Origin: Ceratotherium simum simum
Taxonomy: Eukaryota; Chordata; Mammalia; Perissodactyla; Rhinocerotidae
Reading direction: 5' to 3'
Assembly (NCBI RefSeq): GCF_000283155.1
Contig: NW_004454171.1
Location: 13,924,049 to 13,988,048 of the forward strand
Length of the DNA: 64,000 nt
The position numbers were made by a program, and so were the translations under genes. How positions within the stretch are numbered: the stretch's first letter is position 1; each line of letters starts with the position of its first letter. Shown here in pieces: positions 1-10,205 of this stretch. Below the pieces are notes generated by a model. That model searched no databases. It saw only the letters and a list, made by a program, of their open reading frames with translations, and was not told the DNA's origin.

Positions 1-74
1 GACAGAGAGAGAGAAGGAAAGAGAGAGAGAAAGAGGGAGAGAGAGAGATGGAGAGAGAGGGGAGAGAGAGAAAG
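1..74. repeat. (GA)n purine-rich simple repeat
   Basis: The top strand is almost purely A and G, made of GAGAGA runs broken by GGA and AAA units. It is cut by the left edge of the window, so its full length is unknown. A complementary CT-rich tract follows at 133-183. Confidence 0.9.
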
Positions 75-132
75 CCTAAGGCGAGGTCTGAGATCCTGGG
101 ATACGACCAGTAAATATATTAGTAAAAACATG

Positions 133-183
133 CTTCTTTCTCTCTCTCTCCCTCTCTGTCTCTCCATCTCTCCCTCACTCCTT
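133..183. repeat. (CT)n pyrimidine-rich simple repeat
   Basis: TCTCTC runs interrupted by CCCTC, TGTC and CATC. It is approximately the reverse complement of the GA tract at 1-74, with about 58 bases between them, so the two could pair as an imperfect hairpin. Confidence 0.85.
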
Positions 184-184
184 A

Positions 185-690
185 GACTGTGGTTGGCCTG
201 AAAGTGAGCGTAGAGAGGACTAGAGAACTCATGCAGAAGGAGCTTTGCTTTGTCAGAGACCAGAGTTAAAAAGGAGCTTTACTTACAGGCCGAGGAGTCT
301 GCAAAAGCAAGCTAGGAAGTCAAACTGGAGATAAGTCAAGATAAGGCCCTCCGTCAAGTTAGTTCAAGTAATCAGATGCCGTATATCTGTGACTTACCTA
401 ACGCGTACAAGAGCTGCGATAGGAAGTAGTATAATCTTTAAAAAACTAAACACAGTCAAATAACCGTTGTCACCTTTAAAGCAGTCACCTGGGGTCATTT
501 GTTCAAACAACAGGAAGATTTCCACAGCTCTTCTTTGGGTTTTACTTTCTAAGACTACAGCATAGTCAGACTGTCACACATCTTTTCTGATGGGGAAGCT
601 TCATCTTCTGAGGGCATATTTGATTTTGAGGAACAGTTAGAAGTAACTGGAGCCAAGACTGGGGAATAGGTGAGTGATCAGCCCAGGAAG
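185..690. other. Unassigned non-coding sequence
   Basis: No repeat family, RNA gene or credible reading frame was recognised. It lies beside the LTR-like element at 691-1140 and could be provirus-internal remains or plain flank; nothing seen decides between these. Confidence 0.5.
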
Positions 691-1140
691 TGTTAAAGAA
701 AACTAGAGCTAGACAGAAATTACAGCAGTGAAAATAGGTTTTATTCCGGAACTATTATTGCAATAGGGGAAGAGAGATCTCAGTACAGAATTGGGCTCAA
801 TACTGGATACAGCAGGGGCAAGGGGAGATTTACAGCCAAGGCATAGCTTGGAGGTCATGGATGGAAAATTACTAAAATTACATTAGGGATAAAGGGGGTT
901 CTGGCTGAACCGATTTAATAGGATTCTTGTTGAAAGCAGGCCAGGGTGATCAGATACCAAAGGTAGGGGATGAGGAATTTGTCCAGATATTGGGGGTGGG
1001 AGTTCCTGCTGAACCGACTTAGCAGGACTTTTGCTAAAATGGGGGATTCCAAAGATGGACATGGAAGTCCAAAGATTGTGGCCTAGCTGAGAAGAAGATT
1101 CAGAGGAGCCTGGCTAAAGTTTGGTCAAGGAGGGCGTCTT
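691..1140 (-). repeat. LTR-like repeat, minus strand
   Basis: Read on the minus strand, the element ends with a GGAATAAAACC polyadenylation-type signal followed by about 50 bases closing in TTTAACA, the usual R/U5 layout of a retroviral LTR. It also contains two diverged copies of a block built on CTGAACCGA(T/C)TTA (plus-strand coordinates about 898-945 and 1001-1042). The TG-start end is not clear because a T15 tract follows at 1144-1158. No internal retroviral genes were seen next to it, so it is probably a solitary LTR. Family not named. Confidence 0.55.
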
Positions 1141-1177
1141 GTCTTTTTTTTTTTTTTTAATCAAAAGTACTTTACAG

Positions 1178-1374
1178 GGGCTGGCCTGCTGGGGTAGCGG
1201 TTAAGTTCGCACACTCTGCTTCAGCAGCTGGGTTCATGGGTTTGGATCCTGGGCGTGGACCTACGCACTGTTCATCAAGCCATGCTGTGGTAGTGTGCCA
1301 CATATAAAATAGAGGAAGATGGGCACAGATGTTAGCTCAGGGCCAATCTTCTTTACCAAAAAAAGAAAAAAGAA
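1178..1374 (+). repeat. ERE-type SINE
   Basis: Starts GGGGCTGGCC, has the tRNA-like region with GGTTTGGATCC, the GTTAGCTCAGGGCCAATCTTC tail and an A-rich end. The 9-base direct repeat ACTTTACAG flanks it (1169-1177 and 1375-1383), which fits target-primed insertion by LINE machinery. Confidence 0.95.
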
Positions 1375-1429
1375 ACTTTACAGAGGCGCAGTTTGAGTTG
1401 GAGCCTTGAACTAGAATTCCCTCTTTTTG

Positions 1430-1620
1430 CAGTGCTGAGAATCTATCAAATGGTTTGGAATTTCCACATAAGTTCAACTTATGTTTGACTGATTGACCTC
1501 CAGGAATGAATTCTGCGAGAACAATGCCCCTGACGTCAAAGAAACCAATTAACTCTGTCATCGGTTGTGATTTTGATACATCAGCTTTACGGATCCTCCC
1601 AGGGTTTGGAGGCCCCACCG
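1430..1620 (-). pseudogene. Possible mariner-type transposase relic
   Basis: The minus-strand translation contains FFDVRGIVLAEFIPGGQSV (1487-1543). This resembles the segment of mariner transposases around the second catalytic Asp, usually of the form FFD.xGIVH.EF.PPGQTVN. Downstream the reading loses the expected YYxxVLxRLR pattern, so only a few dozen residues are recognisable. If correct, this is a decayed DNA-transposon fragment without activity. The open frame continues into the ERE at 1178-1374, which shows that the frame itself is accidental. Confidence 0.45.
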
Positions 1621-1634
1621 CAGACGTCGACACT

Positions 1635-2130
1635 TATTTTTCAGGTCATGTTGGAAAACACATGGTTCATCGCCACTTACTCTATTCCTCAAGAATGTAC
1701 CATTTGTTCAGCTTTCCTCAAAGATAAGGACAAAAGATGCATACATCTTTCTATTTCAATCTATCACTCAAAAATGTGTGGTACAATCTTTATGTTCAAG
1801 TTTTCTCTAAGGAAGAGTGTTTCTTTATCTAAATTTAACTCTTCAACCTTCCTTCTCCCAGTGAATCACCCATGTGAATTAGCCAAATTGCTGATCGCTT
1901 AAACATTTTTATTGATCCTCTGGACTACTGCTTGTCCATCAAGGATGACTTTCCTACCTTTTAAGACTTTTGTTTTTCTTTAAAATGATCGTTCTGGAAC
2001 AAATTTCATCTTCTTTCCAAACGTATCATTTACAGATTAATTTCATTTAACATATAGTATTCTTTGCACGCAATGATTCTTATATATAGTTCATGTAGAA
2101 ATAAAATGTATTCTTGATCACAATTTCTTA
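1635..2130. other. Unassigned AT-rich sequence
   Basis: AT-rich DNA between the possible mariner relic and the LTR at 2135. No repeat family or coding frame recognised. Confidence 0.5.
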
Positions 2131-2134
2131 ATAC

Positions 2135-2529
2135 TGTTAAAAACCAAAATTCAACTGAGTAAATTTTAAAGATCTTATTGGCTTTATTCAATGACTCATG
2201 AACTGGGTAGCATCCAATCTAGCAGATAGAAAGGAGCTCTGAGGAGCTGTACGAAATGAAAGACTTTTACAGGCAGAAGGGAGCAGGAACAAGGAAGTTC
2301 TATGAGGCAAAAAAGCGGGTGGATTATTGCAAGGTCACTTTCCTGTAGGGGATGGCAGGGGTCTATCAGGCAGATGGCCTAACTAGTGCTCATCAGGCGA
2401 TTCCTGAGTGACTGGTTTAAGATTTTGTTCCTGGGATAGCCGAGACTGTAATTCAGTTAAGTCTTAGTTTGCTGATGCGGGGCTTAGCGTAAATGACTCC
2501 ATTTGGGGCCTGTTGTCTTGTTTTTAACA
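2135..2529 (-). repeat. Solitary LTR, minus strand, ends intact
   Basis: The 395-base element begins TGTTAAAAAC and ends GTTTTTAACA, a perfect 10-base terminal inverted repeat with the TG..CA ends of retroviral LTRs. On the minus strand AATAAAGCCAATAAGATC lies close to the 3' end, as expected for an LTR polyadenylation signal. No primer-binding site or internal region adjoins it. The flanking bases (ATAC and GACT) no longer match, so the target duplication has decayed. Probably ERV1-class; exact family not assigned. Confidence 0.75.
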
Positions 2530-2624
2530 GACTTGACTGATCAATTTTGAGGGAAGTAAGGCAGGAAGTGGACAATGGAGCCAGCTTTCATTGAATTATT
2601 GCTAAAAGGCAAGACCAAATGATT

Positions 2625-2790
2625 ATCTAATTTAACCTTTACAAAAATCTATGTGGTCGATATTATTCTCATTTGGCAGAAAAGAAAACTGACTTCGAGA
2701 GATGAATTCCTTGCCCAAAGTCGCAGAGCTAGTTAGTCGTAGGGCCAAGCTTCTAACTCGAGGCAGATTCTAAATCCAAGGGAAGACAAT
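2625..2790 (-). repeat. MIR SINE fragment
   Basis: Resembles the reverse complement of MIR: a TTTACAAAAATCTATGTGGTCGA region, then CAGAAAAGAAAACTGA, then TTGCCCAAAGTCGCAGAGCTAGT, which is the core of this ancient mammalian SINE. Confidence 0.8.
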
Positions 2791-2799
2791 CAGGGTGTT

Positions 2800-3820
2800 T
2801 TAGATACCAACAATCCTGTTGTCAGTGTACTATATTGTTATAAAATGGTCTGTCTTGTTGCATAAGGAAGCTGTCTCCTCTGTCTTCCATAGACACAGCA
2901 TTCCCTAACACGGCATTTACTTATAATTCTTAAGGGAGGCATTTGGTCATCTGTTACTCTTGTCTTAGTTCCAATCACTACAACTTTCTTCACAGGACTG
3001 ATTTTTCATGCTCTTAATAATTTATAGTACACTTTTTTGGAACCTCCCTAACACATTCACAATGGTATTAAAAAACCCCAAAATATCAGGGACTGTAATA
3101 GGATGAGATATTCCTATAAAGGTCAGGTTCATACAGAGGAAAAGGGTATGGTTACTCCCCGCACAGGGTCTCATGCTTTTGTTGGAACACACTGGTTTCA
3201 TATAGACATATAGGTAGTTCACTTAATAAATATTTGCTGAATGAAATAAAAAGCATTAACTTCATGGTGTTGGTTTGAACTGGGGGAAATTTTTATTCTT
3301 CAACATGCAATTGGGTTAATTTCCACATTCAGGCTTTAAATACCTTAAAGTACCTTTTAATACCTTAAAGCATAAAAATATTTCTCATGACAGTGATTAA
3401 TGCCCTTCATCTTTCTCCTTCAACAGTGATTCATTGGCACGCTAATGAGTGTTCGTCTGAAGGCTGTTTTACTTCTCCTCTGTAAACTGATATGATATTA
3501 ACTCCTAGATTCGGGGACTAGTAGTGCCCTTTCTAAGCTGTGATGTCTCAATTCCTCCCTAGTTCTGTCTTCAGTGGTAAATCATGGCTCCATCATCACT
3601 TTGAGCCAGTTACTTAAACACTCAGAGCATTAAAGAACCAGTCAGGTCTGACACGGTTATGCCTCAAGATAAGTAAGATATTGGAGGGTAACGGATGCTC
3701 TGTAAGCTGTCGGAACCTGCTGGAGGACTTCACAGATGCCGACTCCGAGAACTGGGCTATGGGACACAGAAAGAGCCTGATACAACTTGCTTTTGGGGGC
3801 ATTAGTCATGAAACCAGACG
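2800..3820. other. Unassigned non-coding sequence
   Basis: About 1 kb without a recognised repeat. TTAATACCTTAAAG-like words recur around 3335-3375. The short open frames have no recognisable protein content. Confidence 0.5.
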
Positions 3821-3826
3821 CCTGTT

Positions 3827-3842
3827 TATATATATATATATA
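3827..3842. repeat. (TA)8 microsatellite
   Basis: Sixteen bases of pure alternating TA. Confidence 0.9.
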
Positions 3843-3890
3843 AACTATTTTACGTGAATATCATTAAAGTACTTTAAAAATGATACCTTG

Positions 3891-4124
3891 GGCTGGCCCC
3901 ATGGTGTAGTGGTTAAGTGCATGTGCTCCGCTGCTGGTGGCCCGGCTTGGGATCCCGGGCGTGCACCGACGCACCACTTGTCAGGCCATGCTGTGGCTGC
4001 GTCCCACATAAAGTGGAGGAAGATCAGCATGGATGTTAGCTCAGGGCCAGTTTTCCCCAGCAAAAAGAGGAGGGTTGCCATGGATGTTAGCTCAGGGCTG
4101 ATCTTCCTCACCAAAAAAAAAAAA
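3891..4124 (+). repeat. ERE-type SINE with duplicated tail
   Basis: Head GGCTGGCCCCATGG, A box GTGGTTAAGTGC and B-box region GGGATCCCGGG. The tail module (GATGTTAGCTCAGGGC) occurs twice in tandem before the poly-A. Flanks are GATACCTTG (3882-3890) and GACACCTTG (4125-4133), a 9-base target duplication with one later change. Confidence 0.95.
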
Positions 4125-4229
4125 GACACCTTGACATCATGTCCCATATCCAATTGATATGGATTAACTTCTGTTGGTTTTACCTCCAGTTTCTGGAATC
4201 GTCCCATTTCTCTCCCTCTCTACCCTACC

Positions 4230-4858
4230 CCTCCTGTCTTGGTTTTATTCTCTCTCACGTGAATTGCTTCAATAGCATCTGACCTTGTTTACCTCTCTCT
4301 GCTCTGATTCCTTCCCTTTCACAACCCCACAGTGTGATATTTTAAAATATCCATCTCACGACCCTCTACATCACTGGCTTCCTGTTACCGTAATGTTGAG
4401 GATGCGGGGCAGCAACCCATCCAACTAATCCCGGCGCCCCCTTCCCTCTCCAGCCTCATCCTGCCGGCCTCATGCTCCTGTGCCCTGTGCTCCCCCACGC
4501 TGTCTTCTTGGGGGGCCCCTTACCATCCACACTCTGCCTATCGCAGCGCCTTTACAGAGTGGCCTCTCTCCTTGTAGTACTGTTCCTGTCTCTCCTCTCC
4601 CCATGCGCCTGGCCATCCATATCTCAGCTCAGGGGCCACTTCCTCTGGGAAGCTCTCCTTGACTAAGTCAGCGTCCTATATCTTTAGAAGGTGCAACTTT
4701 ACATTTATTTTGCGTGATTACAGATTAATGTGTATCTTGTCCTTTAGAAGTTATGGGGATCATGTCTTTTGTTTATTTCTTTTCGACAGTATCCTCAGTG
4801 CCTAGCCAGAGGCTGGCATATAGGAGCGGTTTAAGAAATATTTGTTGAATGAAGTGTG
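4230..4858 (+). repeat. L2 LINE 3' region
   Basis: Pyrimidine-rich L2-type text (a CTTCCTCTGGGAAGCTCTCC block) leads into the L2 3' end: TGGCATATAGGAGC followed by AAATATTTGTTGAATGAA. It is the non-coding tail of an ancient LINE and no reverse-transcriptase part remains. Confidence 0.75.
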
Positions 4859-4869
4859 CAAAGTCTTAA

Positions 4870-6175
4870 AAGTAGGTGTGCATTTTGTGCAATTGTGTTA
4901 GAACAAAACTTGGTGAATTCTAAGTGCTCTTGAAACATTCTCCCGTTCCAGCAGCAGGCTGTGGTGTGAAGGGTGCTGTACCAGCTGCTGGAAGCCCTGA
5001 GAAAACCAGGACCTCTCCAGCTGCCTTGCCTGCCTCCAAGGCCTGATGAAGAGATGTACATGAAGCGCTTCATAAGCTAGAATGTTCTTTAGAAATGCAA
5101 GATATTATTATGGGTCAGATTCAAGAGCTGAATCACTCTGGCTGACTTGAAGATGTTCTCATGGATTATACTGAAAATTATTCTATATTGTCTTGTGTGA
5201 GTAGAAAAGCATTGTGAGATCTTTGGACCAGTGTCTCTTTTTGGTGAGAACCAGAAATAGAACAAGTTCCCGAAATCAGAGATATGCAAGATGATGTCCC
5301 CATGATAACTCACTGTTGTGTCTTGAAATGCAGTTTACTTCTTTCTGCAGAAGCAGCCTCTGGCTCTGCTGTCTGGGGGCAGGACATGGAGGGGCCCCGT
5401 TCCAGCAGCCATGCTGTGGGGCTCAGCACCCTACTTCCAGGGCGATGATCCCTGAGCTGGGCCACCAGGGCCACAGGGACCGCTGAAGGCTGTTCCCACA
5501 AAGAGAAAGCAGCGAGGCCAGGTTTGGAGAAGCTAGAGATCAACCCTTGTGTGGGGTGGAGGGACAACCGGGGGTCGAGGAAGGAGGAACAGAAGACAAG
5601 ACAGACACAACCAGATGCCCTCGCCTCAGGTAAAGTTTGATTCTCCAGTTGTTGCATTTAATAACAGTGACATTTTAATGATGGAGGAGAGGGTGGGGGG
5701 CCTGGGTGGGTGACTGAGTTCTCCGGTTTACTGCTGCCATTGTGGGTTCTGGGCTATTTTCTGCAAGGCTGCCTGAATACAAAGCCTGCACCAGGGATGA
5801 TGTCAGAAACAATTAAAGTAATAAGAAATAAGGCTTTTATAGCAAAGGGGTGGAGGTGGGGCGGAGGTGGAAGACGATCCCATTTCTTGGTCCACATGAT
5901 GCCCTGGGAATCATCCATTTAGGAGTTGGGTAGGGAAGCCCTTTTCCTGGAACACTGCTTTCCTAGTATTTGTGTTGCTCTCCAGGTTCCTTGGAACATA
6001 GGGAGCCCCTGCCCTGGCTTCTGGCCACTGAACTTTAAATCCAGGCAAGTCAAATATAATTAAGACATCAAAGGGCCCTGTGGATAAATAAATAGTGTAA
6101 GGACTATGACCAAGAGAGCGTGCAGTTTTCCTTGACACAGTCACACAGATACTAAGAACGCAACCTAACCAAGAT
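4870..6175. other. Unassigned non-coding sequence
   Basis: Mixed-composition DNA. A 115-codon minus-strand open frame (5310-5657) lies in GC-richer sequence. Its translation is low in complexity and matches nothing recognised, so it was not called a gene. Confidence 0.5.
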
Positions 6176-6179
6176 GAAA

Positions 6180-6375
6180 TGTCTGTGAGTGACGGGCACC
6201 AGGCTCACTGAACTGCCTTCTGTGATCCCTTTCCATGTCAGCCCCTGACCTGGGTACTTCAGTCAAGTATTTAACTTCTCCCAGTTTCCACCCAGCTGGT
6301 TTCCCCAAATGAGACAATGCATTGCGTCTCTGGAAAAGTGTTTCAATATTCTCTTAAGAAAGTGTAAGCATTTTT
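6180..6375 (+). repeat. Probable MIR fragment
   Basis: A TTTAACTTCTCCCAGTTTCC region preceded by a diverged GACCTGGGTACTTCAGTCAAG resembles the MIR segment around CTTGGGCAAGTTACTTAACCTCTC. Strongly diverged. Confidence 0.45.
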
Positions 6376-6974
6376 ACAAGGATTGTTCCTGGTGTGGAAT
6401 GTGACAGTGATTATGTGTCAATGCAGGACCAAAGAACATTCTACCCAGTGGCTATTCATTCTGAGGAGAAAAATATCCACCCTAGACTGCTGCATTGGCC
6501 CCCTGGCCTTGGTTCATTTATCTCTGGGCTCTCCCTTCACCCTCCCCCGACGGCTGCAGCCAGCAGGATCATGGTTCCGCTATCTTTGAAGAAAGAGGAA
6601 CAGACTGAGAGGGTGAAATTCAACAGTTCTGAGGTTAGAACCCAGGTAGACCCGTCAAAGAACTGTCTCCATATATATGATTAGTTGAGAAGGAGATGTG
6701 AGAAAGATTGTGAATACCAAGGCTTCTTAATAAACTTTTGAAATTTAAAAAAAAAAAACTATTTGCAAGACATTTTTTGAGGAATTAAACTATTGTTATA
6801 TATTTGTTTTTTTTAGGTGGGAATTTATACTTTAATATATCATTTCACAAATTCTGAGAACAAACCTGTTTTCATATATTTGGCCTAAATACGAATGGGC
6901 CAGTGGTAGAACAGAAGGCATCTAAAGAGGAGAAGGCAGTGTCAGGGAGAAAAACACTCTCTCTATGCTGTTTA
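6376..6974. other. Unassigned sequence ending in a retrocopy-like 3' end
   Basis: AATAAA at 6729-6734 is followed 12 bases later by a pure A12 run (6747-6758), the arrangement left by reverse transcription of a polyadenylated RNA. No parent gene was recognised upstream and no flanking duplication was found. Confidence 0.4.
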
Positions 6975-7425
6975 GTTTATGCTTGGGGGCCTGCAAATTA
7001 AATGGACACAAGATAGATTAGCAAGAGAAAAAAAATGACCACTTAGGCATTGGAGTTCACAAAGAAATGTGACTCAAGGAGGTGGTTAGATTTGGGGACA
7101 TTTAGGCCATCCTAATAGGGAATGGGGACCTTCTGGAAGAATGAATGACTTTTTGGAAAGATAAAGGGGACCTTAGTAGAATAGTTGGGAGATGGGAAAT
7201 AAGATAGTTTTGTGACAATGTCTGTTTGGGTGCGGTGCTTCTGTCTCCTAGAAGAGATTAGAGTTGCTCTCTGGAAAGGGATTTACGACAATTAAATTCT
7301 TTAGGGAGGCTCTGCTTTTAGGCAGATAAGGGGTTTTAGTAACTCAAATACCTTCAGCTCAAAGTAATTCTTATGTCAAAGTGGTGTATTTTGGGGTGGC
7401 ATACCCTGTTTCCCTTCATTAATAT
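6975..7425 (-). repeat. LTR-like repeat, copy 1 of 3 in window
   Basis: Shares with the copies at 10206-11062 and 54890-55395 an ordered set of words: GA(C/T)AGA(T/C)TAGCAAGAGAAA near the left end, then CTTCAGCTCAAAGTAAT, CAAAGTGGTGTATTTTGGGG and GTGGCATACCCTG near the right end. The minus-strand orientation is inferred from those right-end words reading as an LTR start. Family not named. Confidence 0.6.
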
Positions 7426-7429
7426 CCCA

Positions 7430-7830
7430 AGTCCTAATACTAAAGACTCCGTTCAAAACTCTCCAGTGGCTTCTCATTGGGCTTTGCATAATCCACTTCT
7501 TTACCATGGCCCCTCTCCTCTAACCTGACCCCCACCTAATGGTGCTCCTCAGATGGGCCAGGGGGCTCCTGCCTCTGGACGGCAGTGCTTGCTGTGTCCT
7601 CTGCCACTGGGACCACTCCTCCGCGGAGCTTCCCTTCCCCAGCGCCCTGCCTAAAGATCCCATTCCCGTCTTGCCACCTTCTTAGCACCTCTCTCATCTG
7701 ATGGATGGTTACCTGCTTGCGTGCACTGGCATGCAAGTTCCCTGAGAAAAAGGGCTTTGTTCCTTCACTTCTCTGGCCCCGCTTGGCACATAGCAGGCAC
7801 TCCATCAATTGTGAGCAGGGCACACTCACT
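7430..7830 (+). repeat. L2 LINE 3' region
   Basis: TCCAGTGGCTTCTCATTG and, further on, CATGCAAGTTCCCTGAGAAA followed by GGCACATAGCAGGCACTC follow the order of the L2 3' end. No coding part retained. Confidence 0.65.
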
Positions 7831-7834
7831 GCTG

Positions 7835-8370
7835 GCCCTCTGGAGCTTACTGTTGTGAGGAGAGCTGACAGGGAAAAATACCTTACCTACGGCCCAGTAC
7901 CTGCCGGGCGGGGCAGTGGCCGTGCTGGAGCAGGTGCCCGGAGGAGCAGGAACCCTGGCCAGCGCACAGCTCCGCGAGACTGCGGTGGGGGTAGAAGGAA
8001 CACATCTTGGTTCTTCCCATCTCTCCATCTGTTCAAATGTACCAGGTTTCTAGAACTAGGCTGAGTAGAAGAGTTGAAATACTGTTCCCTATGGAAGACA
8101 CTTGGTCTGAATGTTTTGTCCGCTTTGAGTTAATTCCCTGAAGATTCAAGTATCATCATTTTATCAATTTAAAAAGGAATTTCTTGTTGACATACTATTT
8201 ACCTTGAACTCCTGGTGGTTTATCTGAGTGATGATGATGGTGATGTTAGCAGTTGGGGGCTATGGTGGGCTGTAACCGCCTGCACTGATATCTCTCTTCT
8301 TTCTAGGTAGCATCCCTTCTCCTTCAGCAAACTCCTCTGTTACTCTGTGGGGTACACAAACTAATAAATT
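7835..8370. other. Unassigned sequence, GC-richer at left
   Basis: About 7880-7995 is GC-rich with several CpGs but too short and sparse for a CpG island. Open frames here overlap on both strands without recognisable content. Otherwise nothing was seen. Confidence 0.5.
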
Positions 8371-8576
8371 ATTATTTATTTATTTATTTTTTTGGTGAGG
8401 AAGATTGGCCCTGAGCTAACATCTGTTGCCAATCTTCCTCTATTTTGTATGTGGGATGCCGCCACAGCATGGCTTGATGAGCAGTATGTATGTCCGTGCC
8501 CGGGATCTGAACTCGCGAACCCTGGGCTGCCAAAGTAGAGCAAGCAAACTTAACCATTATGCCACCGGGCTGGCCC
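8371..8576 (-). repeat. ERE-type SINE
   Basis: Reverse complement of ERE: a TTATTTATTTATTT tail, then GAGGAAGATTGGCCCTGAGC, CCCGGGATCTGAAC (B-box region) and the head GGGCTGGCCC. Both sides are AATAAAT-rich, consistent with insertion into an AT-rich site. Confidence 0.9.
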
Positions 8577-8694
8577 AATAAATATTTCTTAAGCCGGTCT
8601 CAGTTGGGATTCTGTCACTTGTGAATGACAGATGAGTTCAGGGCCTATGTTATGTTGACAATGGGTTCACACATTGATTGAATTAAGATAGCTT

Positions 8695-8760
8695 TTTCTA
8701 ACATTTATCTATGGCATTTTACACAGAGTAGGTGCTCAAAAAATTACGTGACTTGATATC
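8695..8760 (+). repeat. L2 3'-end fragment
   Basis: ACACAGAGTAGGTGCTCAAA matches the last part of L2 or MIR-like elements. Too short to separate the families. Confidence 0.45.
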
Positions 8761-9044
8761 TTTAACACACAAACACACACAAAGAGAACAGCAAAGTATA
8801 TTCTGAGAAAAGCTGCAATCTTGGATGAGTGTTCATTGGGAGTGTTTTACTTCCTAACGTGGTACTGCTATGAAAATCCAGTGATGGCAGGGTATGTATT
8901 CCCGGAAGAACTGTTTCTCATTTTATATTGGCTAAGGCTATACTTCAGTCACTTGCAAATAATTTTCTTACAAAAAAGACACGAAGATACAATCTCAAAA
9001 ATGAATTCCCAGAGTGGAGGAGATGATACAGTTTGATGGGCGTA

Positions 9045-9235
9045 GCAGTAACAATAATTACAGCACAACATTGACGATGCAAAGCTGTTTTAACTGCTTT
9101 ATATAATCATTTCACTGTGTCTTCACAATAAGTGTTATGTAGAAATGATCCCTCCCATTTTACAGAAGGGGAAACAGAGGTTTAGAGAGATTGTGTAATT
9201 TAAAGGAAAATTGGAGCAAGAACCTAGAGAATAGC
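9045..9235 (-). repeat. MIR SINE fragment
   Basis: ATAATCATTTCACTGTGTCTTCACAAT is followed by CCCATTTTACAGAAGGGGAA and GAGGTTTAGAGAGATTGTG, the reverse-complement MIR order. Confidence 0.8.
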
Positions 9236-9239
9236 CTGG

Positions 9240-10205
9240 AATTCCTGCTGGACTGCCTTAGGAGTTGTCCCTATTGCTGAGGGAAGATCATTAACCTCCC
9301 AGGGCCGTCTCTGCAGATTTGGGATTATTTTGCCATCTCATAGGGAGACTAAACTGGTTTAAGGAGATTTATAATTGTTTTCAAACATTCTAGGCTCAAA
9401 GTGCCTGTGCAGAAAGTCAGGAGCCCCTGATTCTTTCCAGCTCCACGTGGCAGAAACAGCTTTCCAAACCTGAATCCAAAACACTTCATATATAGGGCGG
9501 AGCTGTTCACGTCAGGGATCTCCTCGTTGTGGAAACCTGGTGAAGAGTTCTTGGGTAATGAAGTGATTGCTTAGCCTGTAAAGAGCCGTTTAACTAGAGC
9601 CGTGTGCCCTTCTGCTGGAAGGAACACAGGAGCAGGCACACCCTGCCCTTGACATCACGGAGAAAGCAGCTCCAGACCTAAAGCTTGGCAAACAGACCTG
9701 CAAGCCGTAGAGATCTCTCTTTTAAGACCAATTGCTCTTGAATGCACTGGAGCTGCGTCCAAAGCCTTTGGGGATGTGGCAGCCAGGTTGGTGGCCATGA
9801 AAAGGCACTGGGGCAGGGCCAGTGGGTGGCATCACTCATGGCTGCCAGGCCTGGCCACATGTTAGGATTGAGCCCACTGTGGACATTCCCTCTGTCTCGT
9901 TACTTGCCAAAGCTGCCCCTTGAATTGAAAACCTGCTCTAACAGCTCCTTGGAAGAGGAGGAGGGGAGAGATGGAGGGAAGAGGTGCAGGGCAGGACAGG
10001 GGCAGAGGCAGGAAGGGGACGGCCTGGCTGGAGCATCCCCTGCATAGCTTCCTGCTTAATTTTGACATCTGATACCCTGGGCCTACCAAATCATCCTTCC
10101 TTCTTATTGCCACTCTTGTTTTTCCTCTCTCCTCCTTACCACATAGAAATACTTGATTGGGAAACATAGAATTATAAAACTGCCCATTGTAGGGGAGGAA
10201 AAGTA
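9240..10205. other. Unassigned sequence with purine tract
   Basis: Non-coding DNA. 9950-10025 is a G/A-rich tract (GAGGAGGGGAGAGATGGAGG). Overlapping 101- and 118-codon frames on opposite strands mark chance openness in biased composition. Confidence 0.5.

Noticed and set aside
649..690. Retroviral primer-binding site suggested by TGGAGCCAAGACTGGGGA
   Set aside because: It does not adjoin an LTR end in the right orientation: the neighbouring LTR reads on the minus strand and no CA end precedes the motif.
7880..7995. CpG island promoter
   Set aside because: Only about 115 bases of GC-rich sequence with few CpGs, and no adjoining exon.
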